A stretch of DNA of 64,000 nucleotides from Streptomyces luteolus (GTDB taxonomy: Bacteria; Actinomycetota; Actinomycetes; Streptomycetales; Streptomycetaceae), in contig NZ_JASCIS010000032.1 of NCBI RefSeq assembly GCF_029968015.1, forward strand, positions 1-64,000. The letters are read 5' to 3'. Positions 42,819 through 50,154 of this stretch are shown here, piece by piece. The position numbers and the translations under genes were made by a program. The notes beneath the pieces are model-generated. The model ran no database searches, was not told the DNA's origin, and saw nothing but the letters and a program-made list of their open reading frames with translations. Numbering within the stretch: position 1 is the first letter of the stretch; each line of letters begins with the position of its first letter.

Positions 42819-43318
42819 GTCGTGAAGTAGGCGGCGAAGGCGGTCAGGATCTCCTCCTCGGAGATCCGGCCGTCCCCGTCGGTGTCCAGGGCGGCGGCCG
42901 CGGCGGCGGCGGTCTGCGGATCGGCGCCGAGCACCTTCAGGACCCGCTCGGTCCCCTTCGGGGTGGCGCCCTTGCCGTCCTCGTCGGCGACGGCGATCGC
43001 GGCCTTCAGGAACGGCCGCGCGATCTCGGCGAACCGCTGCGGACTGTCCCGCAGCCGCTTGACCGCACCGGTCACGAACTCCTCGCGGGTCACCCGCTGA
43101 TCCCCGTCGACATCGGCGATCCCGGCCATGCCCTGCCAGAACGCCTCAGCACCCGCGTACAGCGCCTGCCCCTTGTCGCACCGCGCGGTCGTCCCGAACT
43201 CGGCAAGGACGGCCTTCGCCGCACCGCTGAAGTCCTCGCGGTCGATGTAGCCGTTGCCGTCCTGGTCGAAGCTCGCGAATCGCGCGGCAATCTTGCGCTC
43301 GTACTCTGCGCTGTCCAT
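42800..43318 (-). CDS. EF-hand calcium-binding protein
   Basis: A 172-residue EF-hand protein of the calexcitin/CabD type. Three canonical loops are seen (DQDGNGYIDREDF, DVDGDQRVTREEF, DTDGDGRISEEEI) and one degenerate (DEDGKGATPKGTE), so three calcium sites are expected. The ATG at 43318 starts the conserved part (MDSAEYERKIAARFASF). The surrounding frame is open upstream but has no good start. Such proteins buffer calcium or regulate development in Streptomyces; this one's role is unknown. Divergent from the HigB-like toxin. Confidence 0.9.
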   Translation of the reverse strand: MDSAEYERKIAARFASFDQDGNGYIDREDFSGAAKAVLAEFGTTARCDKGQALYAGAEAFWQGMAGIADVDGDQRVTREEFVTGAVKRLRDSPQRFAEIARPFLKAAIAVADEDGKGATPKGTERVLKVLGADPQTAAAAAAALDTDGDGRISEEEILTAFAAYFTTPAPDA

Positions 43319-43502
43319 CTCGGCCTCACTGATCAGGTGGGTGATGCGTTCCACTGCGTTCACCACGGAGCGTACGTCGCCGATCGCCGACCTGATCCCC
43401 GAAAGCCGCAGCTTGTAGCAGGACCGGTGAGATTCTGCGACCAGATCGACGTCCGCCCGGTTCACTCGGGCCTTGGCGACTCCAGCCGATCCGCCTCCCT
43501 CG

Positions 43503-43521
43503 TTATACAGTTTTCTATATG
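43503..43521. promoter_or_regulatory. AT-rich promoter/operator region before higB-like toxin
   Basis: TTATACAGTTTTCTATATG is the most AT-rich stretch in the neighbourhood and lies 9-27 bases before the GTG at 43530. It is likely to hold the -10 region and the autoregulatory site of the toxin-antitoxin module. The symmetry is imperfect. Confidence 0.45.
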
Positions 43522-43529
43522 TTGCTCGG

Positions 43530-43892
43530 GTGTGGACCACTGAGATCGAGCCCGAGGTCCGGCAATGGCTGGAGCAGTTGCCGGACACTCACTATGACAA
43601 GGTCGAACGCGCCGCCGACATGCTGGCGGAGCACCCGACGACTCTGGGAGAGCCTTACTCTCGCCACCTCGGCGGAAAGGTGCGTGAGTTGCGATTCCTC
43701 ATGGAGGGGAACTCCGTCCGCATCACCTACTGGCTCGCGCCCCAGCAGCGAATCGTCCTGCTGACCGTGTTCCGTAAGACCCGCATGCGGGAGGACGCGG
43801 AGGTCGAGCGGGCGCGACGGACTCAGGAGCTGTGTGAAGCGTGGCACTCGAAAGCCGAGCACACCTACGACCGGAAGGAGGACGGCTCGTGA
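43530..43892 (+). CDS. RelE/HigB-type toxin (Gp49-like)
   Basis: A 120-residue toxin of the HigB/RelE superfamily that is expected to cleave mRNA at the ribosome. Recognisable segments are EVRQWLEQLPDTHYDKVERAADML, YSRHLGGKVRELRFL and IVLLTVFRKTRMREDAEVERA. The GTG start at 43530 is chosen because it follows the AT-rich promoter, although an in-frame ATG at 43473 exists. The order toxin then antitoxin is characteristic of higBA. Its stop overlaps the antitoxin start (GTGA). Confidence 0.85.
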   Translation: MWTTEIEPEVRQWLEQLPDTHYDKVERAADMLAEHPTTLGEPYSRHLGGKVRELRFLMEGNSVRITYWLAPQQRIVLLTVFRKTRMREDAEVERARRTQELCEAWHSKAEHTYDRKEDGS

Positions 43893-44266
43893 ACCACTCC
43901 CAGTGGAAGACCCGGCGCACCAGGAAGCTTCTGGGCGAGCGGGTCCGGGAGTCGCAGGCCTACCTGGACGCCGGGCACGCCTTCGCGCTCGGGCAGGCCG
44001 TACATGACCGTCGTACCGCTCTCGGCCTGTCCCAGAGCGAGCTGGCGCGGCGGGCCTCGATGACTCAGCCGCAGATCTCCACCATCGAGGGCGGGGACTC
44101 CGTTCCTACGCTGCCGCTGCTCACGCGGCTCGCGGCAGCACTTGAGGCCGGACTCACCATCGACCTGGACGGGGACGCCTCTTCGTTCGCCTTCAGGCCG
44201 TACGGCGAGGACTGCGAGCCCGAGACGGATCCCGGCGCCGCGACCAGTGAGGCGGCGACAGCCTGA
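43889..44266 (+). CDS. HigA-type antitoxin (XRE family)
   Basis: A 125-residue antitoxin with a helix-turn-helix XRE domain (LGLSQSELARRASMTQPQISTIEGG), which binds DNA and the toxin. The GTG start overlaps the toxin stop, with GGAAGGAGG just upstream. Third toxin-antitoxin module in the window. The C-terminal tail is acidic (DCEPETDPGAAT). No promoter was identified between toxin and antitoxin, so both derive from the upstream AT-rich region. Confidence 0.87.
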   Translation: MNHSQWKTRRTRKLLGERVRESQAYLDAGHAFALGQAVHDRRTALGLSQSELARRASMTQPQISTIEGGDSVPTLPLLTRLAAALEAGLTIDLDGDASSFAFRPYGEDCEPETDPGAATSEAATA

Positions 44267-44277
44267 GCAGCGGGAAG

Positions 44278-44652
44278 CTACGCCGACAGCGGCGAAGCCT
44301 CCTCGTCGACCGCTGTGCGGAGGTCCGGGAAGACCTCGAAGAGGCGGCGGACGCCGAGGGCCGCCAGGACGCGGTTCACATGGGAGCCGTCCTCCGCGCC
44401 CTGCGCCGGGAGGATCAGGCGGAGGCGGCCGCGGCAGGAGCGGATGAGGCGGCGGGTGGCTATCAGCACGCCGACGCCGGAGGAGTCGCAGAAGAGGACT
44501 TCGGAGAGGTCGAGGACGAGGCTGCGGCGGCCATCGGCGACGGCGTCGTGGACGCGCTGGCGCACGATCGGCGACGTCACCAGGTCCATCTCACCGCTGA
44601 CCTGGATGACGGCCCAGCCGCCCTGATCGCCGTCGGTCACTTCGAGCGCCAT
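44278..44652 (-). CDS. STAS-domain anti-sigma factor antagonist
   Basis: A 124-residue STAS protein (SpoIIAA/RsbV type) with the conserved phosphorylation segment VLFCDSSGVGVLIAT, where an RsbW-like kinase such as the one at 36747 would phosphorylate a serine. Start taken at ATG 44652, preceded by GAGAGG; an in-frame GTG eight codons earlier is possible. Convergent with the HigA gene, 12 bases away. It faces the sigma factor at 45082 across a 430-base gap that shows only short AT-rich segments and no obvious gene. Confidence 0.88.
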   Translation of the reverse strand: MALEVTDGDQGGWAVIQVSGEMDLVTSPIVRQRVHDAVADGRRSLVLDLSEVLFCDSSGVGVLIATRRLIRSCRGRLRLILPAQGAEDGSHVNRVLAALGVRRLFEVFPDLRTAVDEEASPLSA

Positions 44653-45081
44653 CCGCCACGCCGCCTCTCGTTCCACTCGTACGCCGCGTACGGTTCCGGT
44701 TCGGTCTACAACCTTCAGCCATCACGGCCCACATCCGGAAGCCCTGCTTACGGTTCCTTGGTTCGCGGTTGCCCCGCCACTCCCCCGTAAAACACCCCAC
44801 CTGAACAACAGGCCATCCCGCAGGCCTATCACATATGCACCGATTCGATCTACGTCGATCCAGTTCGTTCAACGGACTTCAACGAATTTCGACGCGGTTC
44901 CGGCCCAACTCTCAGCGCAGTGTGACCAATTCACTACCATCCGCAGCCGCTCCGCGCCGCCCGTTGCCGCAAACCGAGGTGCGTTGTCGGTGGCGGGCAC
45001 TACATTCGATGGAGGGTTCGCGCACGTACGGTCGGAACGCACGGTCGGCACGTCGGTCGTGCCACGGCAGGAGGGGGCCAC
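44653..45081. other. Intergenic region between STAS and sigma genes
   Basis: The 430-base divergent region contains an AT-rich part (about 44810-44935: TATCACATATGCACC and CAACGGACTTCAACGAATTTCGAC) likely to hold the sigma-gene promoter. Several short direct repeats of the TTCAACGAA type are visible. No gene is called. Confidence 0.4.
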
Positions 45082-45663
45082 ATGGCAAAAGACGCACCGC
45101 CCCGCTGGGACCGCAAGATGCAGCAGCGGCTCGCACGCGGAGAGGCGGCCGCGCTCGGCGAGCTGTACGACCGGCTCGCCTCCCTCGTGCACAGCCTCGC
45201 CCACCGCGTGCTCGACGACGACGCGGCGGCGGACCGCGTCACCCGCGAGGTCTTCGCCCACGTCTGGGAGAACCCCGGGGAGTACGACCCGAAGAAGGGC
45301 CCGATGCGCTCCTGGCTCGCCGGCCTCACCCACCGGTACGCGGTGGCGCGGCTGCGGCGGACCGAGACCGAGGCACTCGCCGACGGCGGCCAGGGCACCA
45401 CGGAGGACATGGAGCAGAAGGTCCGCCGCGCCTCCGTCGCCGCCCGCGCGGACTACATCGTGACGTCCATGCCCGCCCCGCTGCGCGCCGCCCTCGAACT
45501 CGCCTACTTCCAAAGGCGGGACTACCGCCAGACCGCCGCCGACCTCGGCGTGACCGAGGACGAGGCCAGGCGCCGCCTCCGCCTCGGCCTGCAACTCCTG
45601 TCCACCGCCAACGAACAGCGGCCCGCCGCCGCCCCTCCGCCCGGCTACGGGAGCGCACTGTGA
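45082..45663 (+). CDS. RNA polymerase sigma-70 family sigma factor (ECF-like)
   Basis: A 193-residue group-4-type sigma factor with region 2 (AALGELYDRLASLVHSLAHRVL; FAHVWENPGEYDPKKG) and region 4 (LELAYFQRRDYRQTAADLGV, then EARRRLRLGL). It directs RNA polymerase to a small set of promoters, unidentified here. The adjacent gene, overlapping as GTGA, encodes a protein with a zinc anti-sigma motif, which should hold the sigma inactive. From memory this pair corresponds to SCO4409 and its partner in S. coelicolor. Confidence 0.88.
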   Translation: MAKDAPPRWDRKMQQRLARGEAAALGELYDRLASLVHSLAHRVLDDDAAADRVTREVFAHVWENPGEYDPKKGPMRSWLAGLTHRYAVARLRRTETEALADGGQGTTEDMEQKVRRASVAARADYIVTSMPAPLRAALELAYFQRRDYRQTAADLGVTEDEARRRLRLGLQLLSTANEQRPAAAPPPGYGSAL

Positions 45664-47111
45664 ACGCCGACCCCTTCGAGCCGGACGACGGCCCCGAGGG
45701 TCACGACGGCCCGGACCGGCACCCGGACCGGCACCCGGACCGGCACGGCGAGACCGACCCCCGCCACGGCCGCGCGGACGACGACATCGCGACCGGCGGC
45801 GCCCTCGCCGAAGGCGGGCCGGGACCGGACGGCCGCCCGCGCGAGAACGGCCGGCCGGGCCCCGGCGAGCACCCCGGCGCCCGGCCCCCGCACGGCGGCG
45901 GCCTGCGCATACCGCCACCGCGCAGCTCCATCGAGGACTCCGGCCGCCCGCTGCCCGAGCCGCCCCCGCTGCCCGCCGTGCCCGCGCCCGCGCCGCCCGT
46001 CCTGGAGCACAAGGTCCTCAAGTCGCTGCTCGGCGCCTGGGCGCTCACCGCCTGCTCCGCCGAGGAGGCCGCCGCCGTCGAGCTGCACCTCGGCAGCTGC
46101 GGCGCCTGCGCGGACGAGGCACTGCGGCTGCGGGACGCCGTCGGCCTGCTGCACCCCGAGGAGAGCCTCGACCTCGACCCGGGCCTGCGCTCCCGCGTCC
46201 TCGCCGGCTGCCTGGACCGCCGCCCGCCCCGCATACCCGTCCCCGACTGGGCCGCGCCCTACGACGCCGAGACGGCCCGGCTCGACGCCCTGCTCCAGGA
46301 CTTCGGCAGCGGCGAGTGGCACGCCCCGGTCCGCCTGAAGTGGTACGAGGGGGACGAGGCCGTCACCCGCCGCACGACGGTCGCCGGGGTCATCGCCCAC
46401 CTCCTGACGGTCGACGGCCTGGTCGCGACGACCCTCGGCCTGGACGACCCGCTGCCCGAGGCCGCGCGCGCCGCCCTCACCGGCGCCTCGCCCTCCGAAC
46501 GCACCGAGGCGTACTGGAACGCCTCCCGTTTCCCGGCCACGCGCGGTGTCCGCCTGCCGTGGCGGGAGCAGAGCCACACCGTCATCCGCACGGTGTCCTT
46601 CGCGGGCGGCGGCTCCGCCGAACTAGCCGTGCCCTACGGCGAGTTCGCGCTGCCCCTGCGGGACTCGATGCTCGACCGCGCCTTCGAGTGCTGGGTGCAC
46701 GCGGGCGACATCGCGGACGCGGTGGACTACCCGTACCAACCGCCCGCGCCCCGGCACCTCAACCGGATGATCGACCTCGCCGCCCGCATGCTGCCCGGCG
46801 CGCTCGCCGACCGGCGCCGCGCGGGCTTCGCCGCACCGGCGAAGGAGCTGGTCGCCGCCGGGGCGCCCGGGCGCAGCCTGCGCCTGGAGGTCGAGGGGCA
46901 CGGCGGCGGCGAGTGGCTGATCCCGCTCGACTCACCGGGAGCGGCCGCGTCGGAGGAGTTCGAAGTGGCCCATGTCGCCCTGGACGGCGTGGAGTTCTGC
47001 CGCCTCGCCGCCGGGCACGTGCCGCCCGAGGACGCGGCGGCCGGTCAGGTCGGCGACCGCGAGGCGATCCGGGACGTCCTGTCGGCGGCGGCCTCGCTCA
47101 GCCGGATGTAG
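45660..47111 (+). CDS. Anti-sigma-like zinc protein fused to a maleylpyruvate isomerase (MDMPI) domain
   Basis: A 483-residue protein. After a Gly/Pro/Arg-rich, disordered N-terminus with the repeat HPDRHPDRHPDRH, a ZAS-type zinc motif is found (LHLGSCGACADEA, the H-x-x-x-C-x-x-C of zinc anti-sigma factors) near residues 140-155. The C-terminal 270 residues match the mycothiol-dependent maleylpyruvate isomerase/DinB-like fold (LLTVDGLVATTLGL; DRAFECWVHAGDIADAVDYP; the C-terminal MDMPI part). Coupled by GTGA to the sigma gene, so it is the likely anti-sigma factor. It is soluble, with no membrane helix. The second domain may sense a thiol or act as structure. Confidence 0.85.
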   Translation: MNADPFEPDDGPEGHDGPDRHPDRHPDRHGETDPRHGRADDDIATGGALAEGGPGPDGRPRENGRPGPGEHPGARPPHGGGLRIPPPRSSIEDSGRPLPEPPPLPAVPAPAPPVLEHKVLKSLLGAWALTACSAEEAAAVELHLGSCGACADEALRLRDAVGLLHPEESLDLDPGLRSRVLAGCLDRRPPRIPVPDWAAPYDAETARLDALLQDFGSGEWHAPVRLKWYEGDEAVTRRTTVAGVIAHLLTVDGLVATTLGLDDPLPEAARAALTGASPSERTEAYWNASRFPATRGVRLPWREQSHTVIRTVSFAGGGSAELAVPYGEFALPLRDSMLDRAFECWVHAGDIADAVDYPYQPPAPRHLNRMIDLAARMLPGALADRRRAGFAAPAKELVAAGAPGRSLRLEVEGHGGGEWLIPLDSPGAAASEEFEVAHVALDGVEFCRLAAGHVPPEDAAAGQVGDREAIRDVLSAAASLSRM

Positions 47112-47150
47112 CCGCGGTACGCAGAGGTCTGCCGCGGTACGCAGAGGTCT
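47111..47150. repeat. Two perfect 20-bp tandem repeats before purU 3' end
   Basis: GCCGCGGTACGCAGAGGTCT is repeated exactly at 47111-47130 and 47131-47150, followed by a degraded third copy (TACGTACGCGGAAGTCT). It lies between the anti-sigma gene and the convergent purU gene. Confidence 0.9.
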
Positions 47151-47166
47151 TACGTACGCGGAAGTC

Positions 47167-48015
47167 TTACGCGAAGACGACCGTGCGGCGGCCGTTGAGC
47201 AGGACGCGGCGCTCGCTGTGCCACTTCACCGCGCGGGCGAGGGCCTGGCACTCCACGTCCCGGCCGACGGCGACGAGCTGCTGCGGCGTGACCTCGTGGC
47301 CGACGCGCTCGACCTCCTGCTCGATGATCGGGCCCTCGTCGAGGTCGGCCGTCACATAGTGCGCGGTCGCGCCGATCAGCTTCACGCCGCGCGCGTGCGC
47401 CTGGTGGTAGGGCTTGGCGCCCTTGAAGCTCGGCAGGAACGAGTGGTGGATGTTGATGATCCGCCCGCTGAGCGCCGTGCACAGGTCGTCCGAGAGCACC
47501 TGCATATAGCGGGCGAGGACGACCAGTTCGACGTTCTCCTCGCGTACGAGAGCGAGCAGCTGCGCCTCAGCCTCCGCCTTGTTCTCCTTCGGCACCGGGA
47601 TGTGGTGGAAGGGGATGTTGTACGACGACACGAGCTCGGCGAACTCCGTGTGGTTCGAGACCACGGCGGCGATCTCCACGGGCAGCGCGCCGGTCCGGGC
47701 CCGGAACAGCAGGTCGTTCAGGCAGTGGCCGAACTTGCTGACCATCAGAACGATGCGCATCTTCTCGTCGGCCAGGTGGATCTGCCAGTCCATCTGGAAG
47801 GAGTCACCGACGGCGGCGAAGCTGGCGCGCAGCTTCTCGGCGTTCAGGGCCTCGGCGGAGAAGTGCACCCGCATGAAGAACAGCCCGGTGTCGTGGTCGC
47901 CGAACTGCTGGCTGTCCTCGATGTTGCAGCCGGTCATGAACAGGTAGCTGGACACGGCGTGCACGATGCCCTGCTTGTCGGGGCAGGACAGCGTGAGGAC
48001 GTACTGGTCGGTCAT
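47167..48015 (-). CDS. purU: Formyltetrahydrofolate deformylase
   Basis: A 282-residue PurU that hydrolyses 10-formyltetrahydrofolate to formate and tetrahydrofolate, balancing one-carbon pools. The N-terminal ACT domain begins QYVLTLSCPDKQGIVHAVS, and the C-terminal formyltransferase-like domain has the catalytic NIHHSFLPSFKGAKPYHQA and GATAHYVTADLDEGPII (Asn, His, Asp). The ATG at 48015 has GGGGAAGG upstream on its strand. From memory it corresponds to SCO4403. Monocistronic; convergent with the anti-sigma gene. Confidence 0.95.
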   Translation of the reverse strand: MTDQYVLTLSCPDKQGIVHAVSSYLFMTGCNIEDSQQFGDHDTGLFFMRVHFSAEALNAEKLRASFAAVGDSFQMDWQIHLADEKMRIVLMVSKFGHCLNDLLFRARTGALPVEIAAVVSNHTEFAELVSSYNIPFHHIPVPKENKAEAEAQLLALVREENVELVVLARYMQVLSDDLCTALSGRIINIHHSFLPSFKGAKPYHQAHARGVKLIGATAHYVTADLDEGPIIEQEVERVGHEVTPQQLVAVGRDVECQALARAVKWHSERRVLLNGRRTVVFA

Positions 48016-48113
48016 ACGGGGAAGGCTACCTGCCCCTCTGTGGGCAGGCGTTCCGCAGGGCGGAACGGGTGGGCACAGCCCCACGTGCCGGGTGCCGATC
48101 CGTCCGACCTCAG

Positions 48114-48632
48114 CTACGCCGACCTCGTCAGGATCCGCAGAACCTCCAGCGTGCTGGGCGCCGCGTCCGGATCCTCCCCGTCCCCAGCGGCCAACCGCAC
48201 ATGCGCGTCCCGCGCGGCCCGTACGGCCTCGTCCCAGCCGTGGTGGTCGAGGTAGGCGGAGACGGGCGCGTCGGGGCCGACCTGGTGCATGATCCGCAGC
48301 ACCCGCAGGACGGCCAGGTCCACGAGGGCCGCCTCCTGGGAGTCGCGGAAGATCGTCCCGACGTACTTCTCCGCGGACCAGTTGTCGAGCCAGGTGTCCT
48401 CGACAAGGCGGTACACCGCGTCCGTCACGTCTCCGTACCCGTCGACGCCCGCGAGCCAGACGGTCTGCTGGAACTCCGGGTCCGAGAGCATGTGCAGCGC
48501 CGAGCGCACGTTGCTGCGCCAGCGCCACCACGGCATGTCGTTCAGAGGCATGCCGCCCATGGTGGAGGAGCGGCGGCCGCGACGGGAAGGGTTCTCCGAG
48601 CTTTGCACGGTTGTCGATCGTACGTTCCCCAC
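48114..48632 (-). CDS. Conserved Streptomyces hypothetical protein (SCO4402-like)
   Basis: A 172-residue protein (147 if the in-frame Met at 48560 is the start). The conserved part begins MPLNDMPWWRWRSNVRSALHML and continues with VDAVYRL-type helices (AVYRLVEDTWLDNWSAEKYV, VLRVLRIMHQVG). It is all-alpha with conserved Trp residues. Position beside purU matches the SCO4402 family from memory. Function unknown. It lies upstream of purU on the same strand, about 100 bases away. Confidence 0.75.
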   Translation of the reverse strand: MGNVRSTTVQSSENPSRRGRRSSTMGGMPLNDMPWWRWRSNVRSALHMLSDPEFQQTVWLAGVDGYGDVTDAVYRLVEDTWLDNWSAEKYVGTIFRDSQEAALVDLAVLRVLRIMHQVGPDAPVSAYLDHHGWDEAVRAARDAHVRLAAGDGEDPDAAPSTLEVLRILTRSA

Positions 48633-48725
48633 GCACGCGCGCCCACCAGCCCCTGGAGTTCACCTTCACGTCACTCACCGTTGAGCCGAGATCACTCAAA
48701 GGTTAGGGACCGACCGGAATGGTGC

Positions 48726-50054
48726 ATGTCCATGACTGTCCGGCGCCGCCCTCGGCTCTCCCGCCCGCTCAAGACCGCTGCCATCACCGTGACGGCCCTC
48801 GCGGCGATCGCCACGGCGGCGGTCGGCTGCGGGGCGCTCCCAGGGTCGTCGGGGGAGTCAGGCGACCCCGTCACCGTGATGACCTGGGCGCCCGACCGGA
48901 CCCAGGCGACCGACATGCCCGGAATGCCCGCGATGGCGCGCGCGTATGCCCGCTGGGTCAACGACCACGGCGGCCTCAACGGCCGCCCCCTCAAGGTCCT
49001 CACCTGCAACGACCACAACGACTCCGTGGGCGCCGCGAACTGCGCGCGGCGCGCGGTGAAGGCGAACGTGGCCGCCGTCGTCGGCTCATACAGCCAGCAC
49101 GGCCAGGCCTTCCTCTCCCCCCTTGAGGCCGCCGGTATCCCGTACATCGGTGGCTACGGGCTGACCGAGGAGGAGTTCGTCAGCCCGATGTCGTTCCCGG
49201 TCAACGGCGGTGTCGTCGCGCTGCTCGCCGGGAACGGGCGGCAGCTGGCCCGGGACTGCGAGCGTGTCGCGCTCGTACGGCCCGACACGCTCGCCGGTGA
49301 CCTGCTGCCCGGACTGCTCAACTCCGGCCTCGCGCAAGGCCATCGCAAGCCGGCCACGGACATCCTCGCGGCGGAGGACTCCGGCGACTACAGCCGGCAG
49401 GCCGCCGAGGCCCTGACCGCCGCGGGCGCCGACCCCTCCCTCGTCAGCACGCTCGGCCGCGAAGGGGCCTCCGAGCGGGCCCGCGAGGGCTGTGTCACGG
49501 CCGCGCTCGGCGACCGTACGGACAGCTTCTTCGACTCGTTCCGGCGCACGCAGGAGGACCACCAGAAGGTGCAGATCTCCTCCGTGCTCGGCAGCGTCGA
49601 CCAGACCTCGGTGGACCGCACGGGCGGCGCGTCCGGCCCGTACGAGGGTGCGTACGTGACGAGTTGGTACCCGGCGGCCGACGATGCGCGCTGGGACCCG
49701 ATGCGCCGGGTGATCCGCGAGGAGGCCTTCGGGGACCACCGGATCGACCCGGCGAACGCCGGTGTGCAGACGACCTGGATCGCGTACACCGTGTTCAAGC
49801 AGGTCGTGGAGTCGCTCGGCGACGGTGAGGTGACCGCGCGGACCGTGGCGCGGGCGCTCGACGACGGCGTGCGCGTCGGCACGGGCGGCCTCACACCGAC
49901 GCTCAGCTGGCGCTTCGAGGACACCGTGGCGGCGAGTGAGTTCCCGCGCCTGGTCAACGCGAACGTGACATACCAAGTGGTCCGCGACGGACGGCTCGTG
50001 GCGGCCCGCAAGTCCGCGGTGGACGTCTCGCAGACGCTGGAGGAGGCCTCCTGA
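48726..50054 (+). CDS. Lipoprotein, branched-chain amino acid-type substrate-binding protein
   Basis: A 442-residue periplasmic-binding protein of the type-6 (Leu/Ile/Val) family, secreted as a lipoprotein: basic N-terminus (MSMTVRRRPRLSRPLK), hydrophobic stretch and lipobox AVGC with Cys35. The binding fold includes ARAYARWVNDHGGLNG and VVGSYSQHGQAFLSPLEAAGIPYI. No ABC transporter genes lie beside it, so it is an orphan receptor or works with a remote system. The ATG at 48726 has no strong ribosome-binding site; a second in-frame ATG is two codons later. Confidence 0.85.
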   Translation: MSMTVRRRPRLSRPLKTAAITVTALAAIATAAVGCGALPGSSGESGDPVTVMTWAPDRTQATDMPGMPAMARAYARWVNDHGGLNGRPLKVLTCNDHNDSVGAANCARRAVKANVAAVVGSYSQHGQAFLSPLEAAGIPYIGGYGLTEEEFVSPMSFPVNGGVVALLAGNGRQLARDCERVALVRPDTLAGDLLPGLLNSGLAQGHRKPATDILAAEDSGDYSRQAAEALTAAGADPSLVSTLGREGASERAREGCVTAALGDRTDSFFDSFRRTQEDHQKVQISSVLGSVDQTSVDRTGGASGPYEGAYVTSWYPAADDARWDPMRRVIREEAFGDHRIDPANAGVQTTWIAYTVFKQVVESLGDGEVTARTVARALDDGVRVGTGGLTPTLSWRFEDTVAASEFPRLVNANVTYQVVRDGRLVAARKSAVDVSQTLEEAS

Positions 50055-50154
50055 CCGAGAGGCCTCCTGACCCGCGCCAGGAGGCCCGGCCGGGAAGCCC
50101 TCCCCTCAGCCCTTCAGGACCTTCAGACCCTTCAGGACCCTCAGGCCTGACCGG

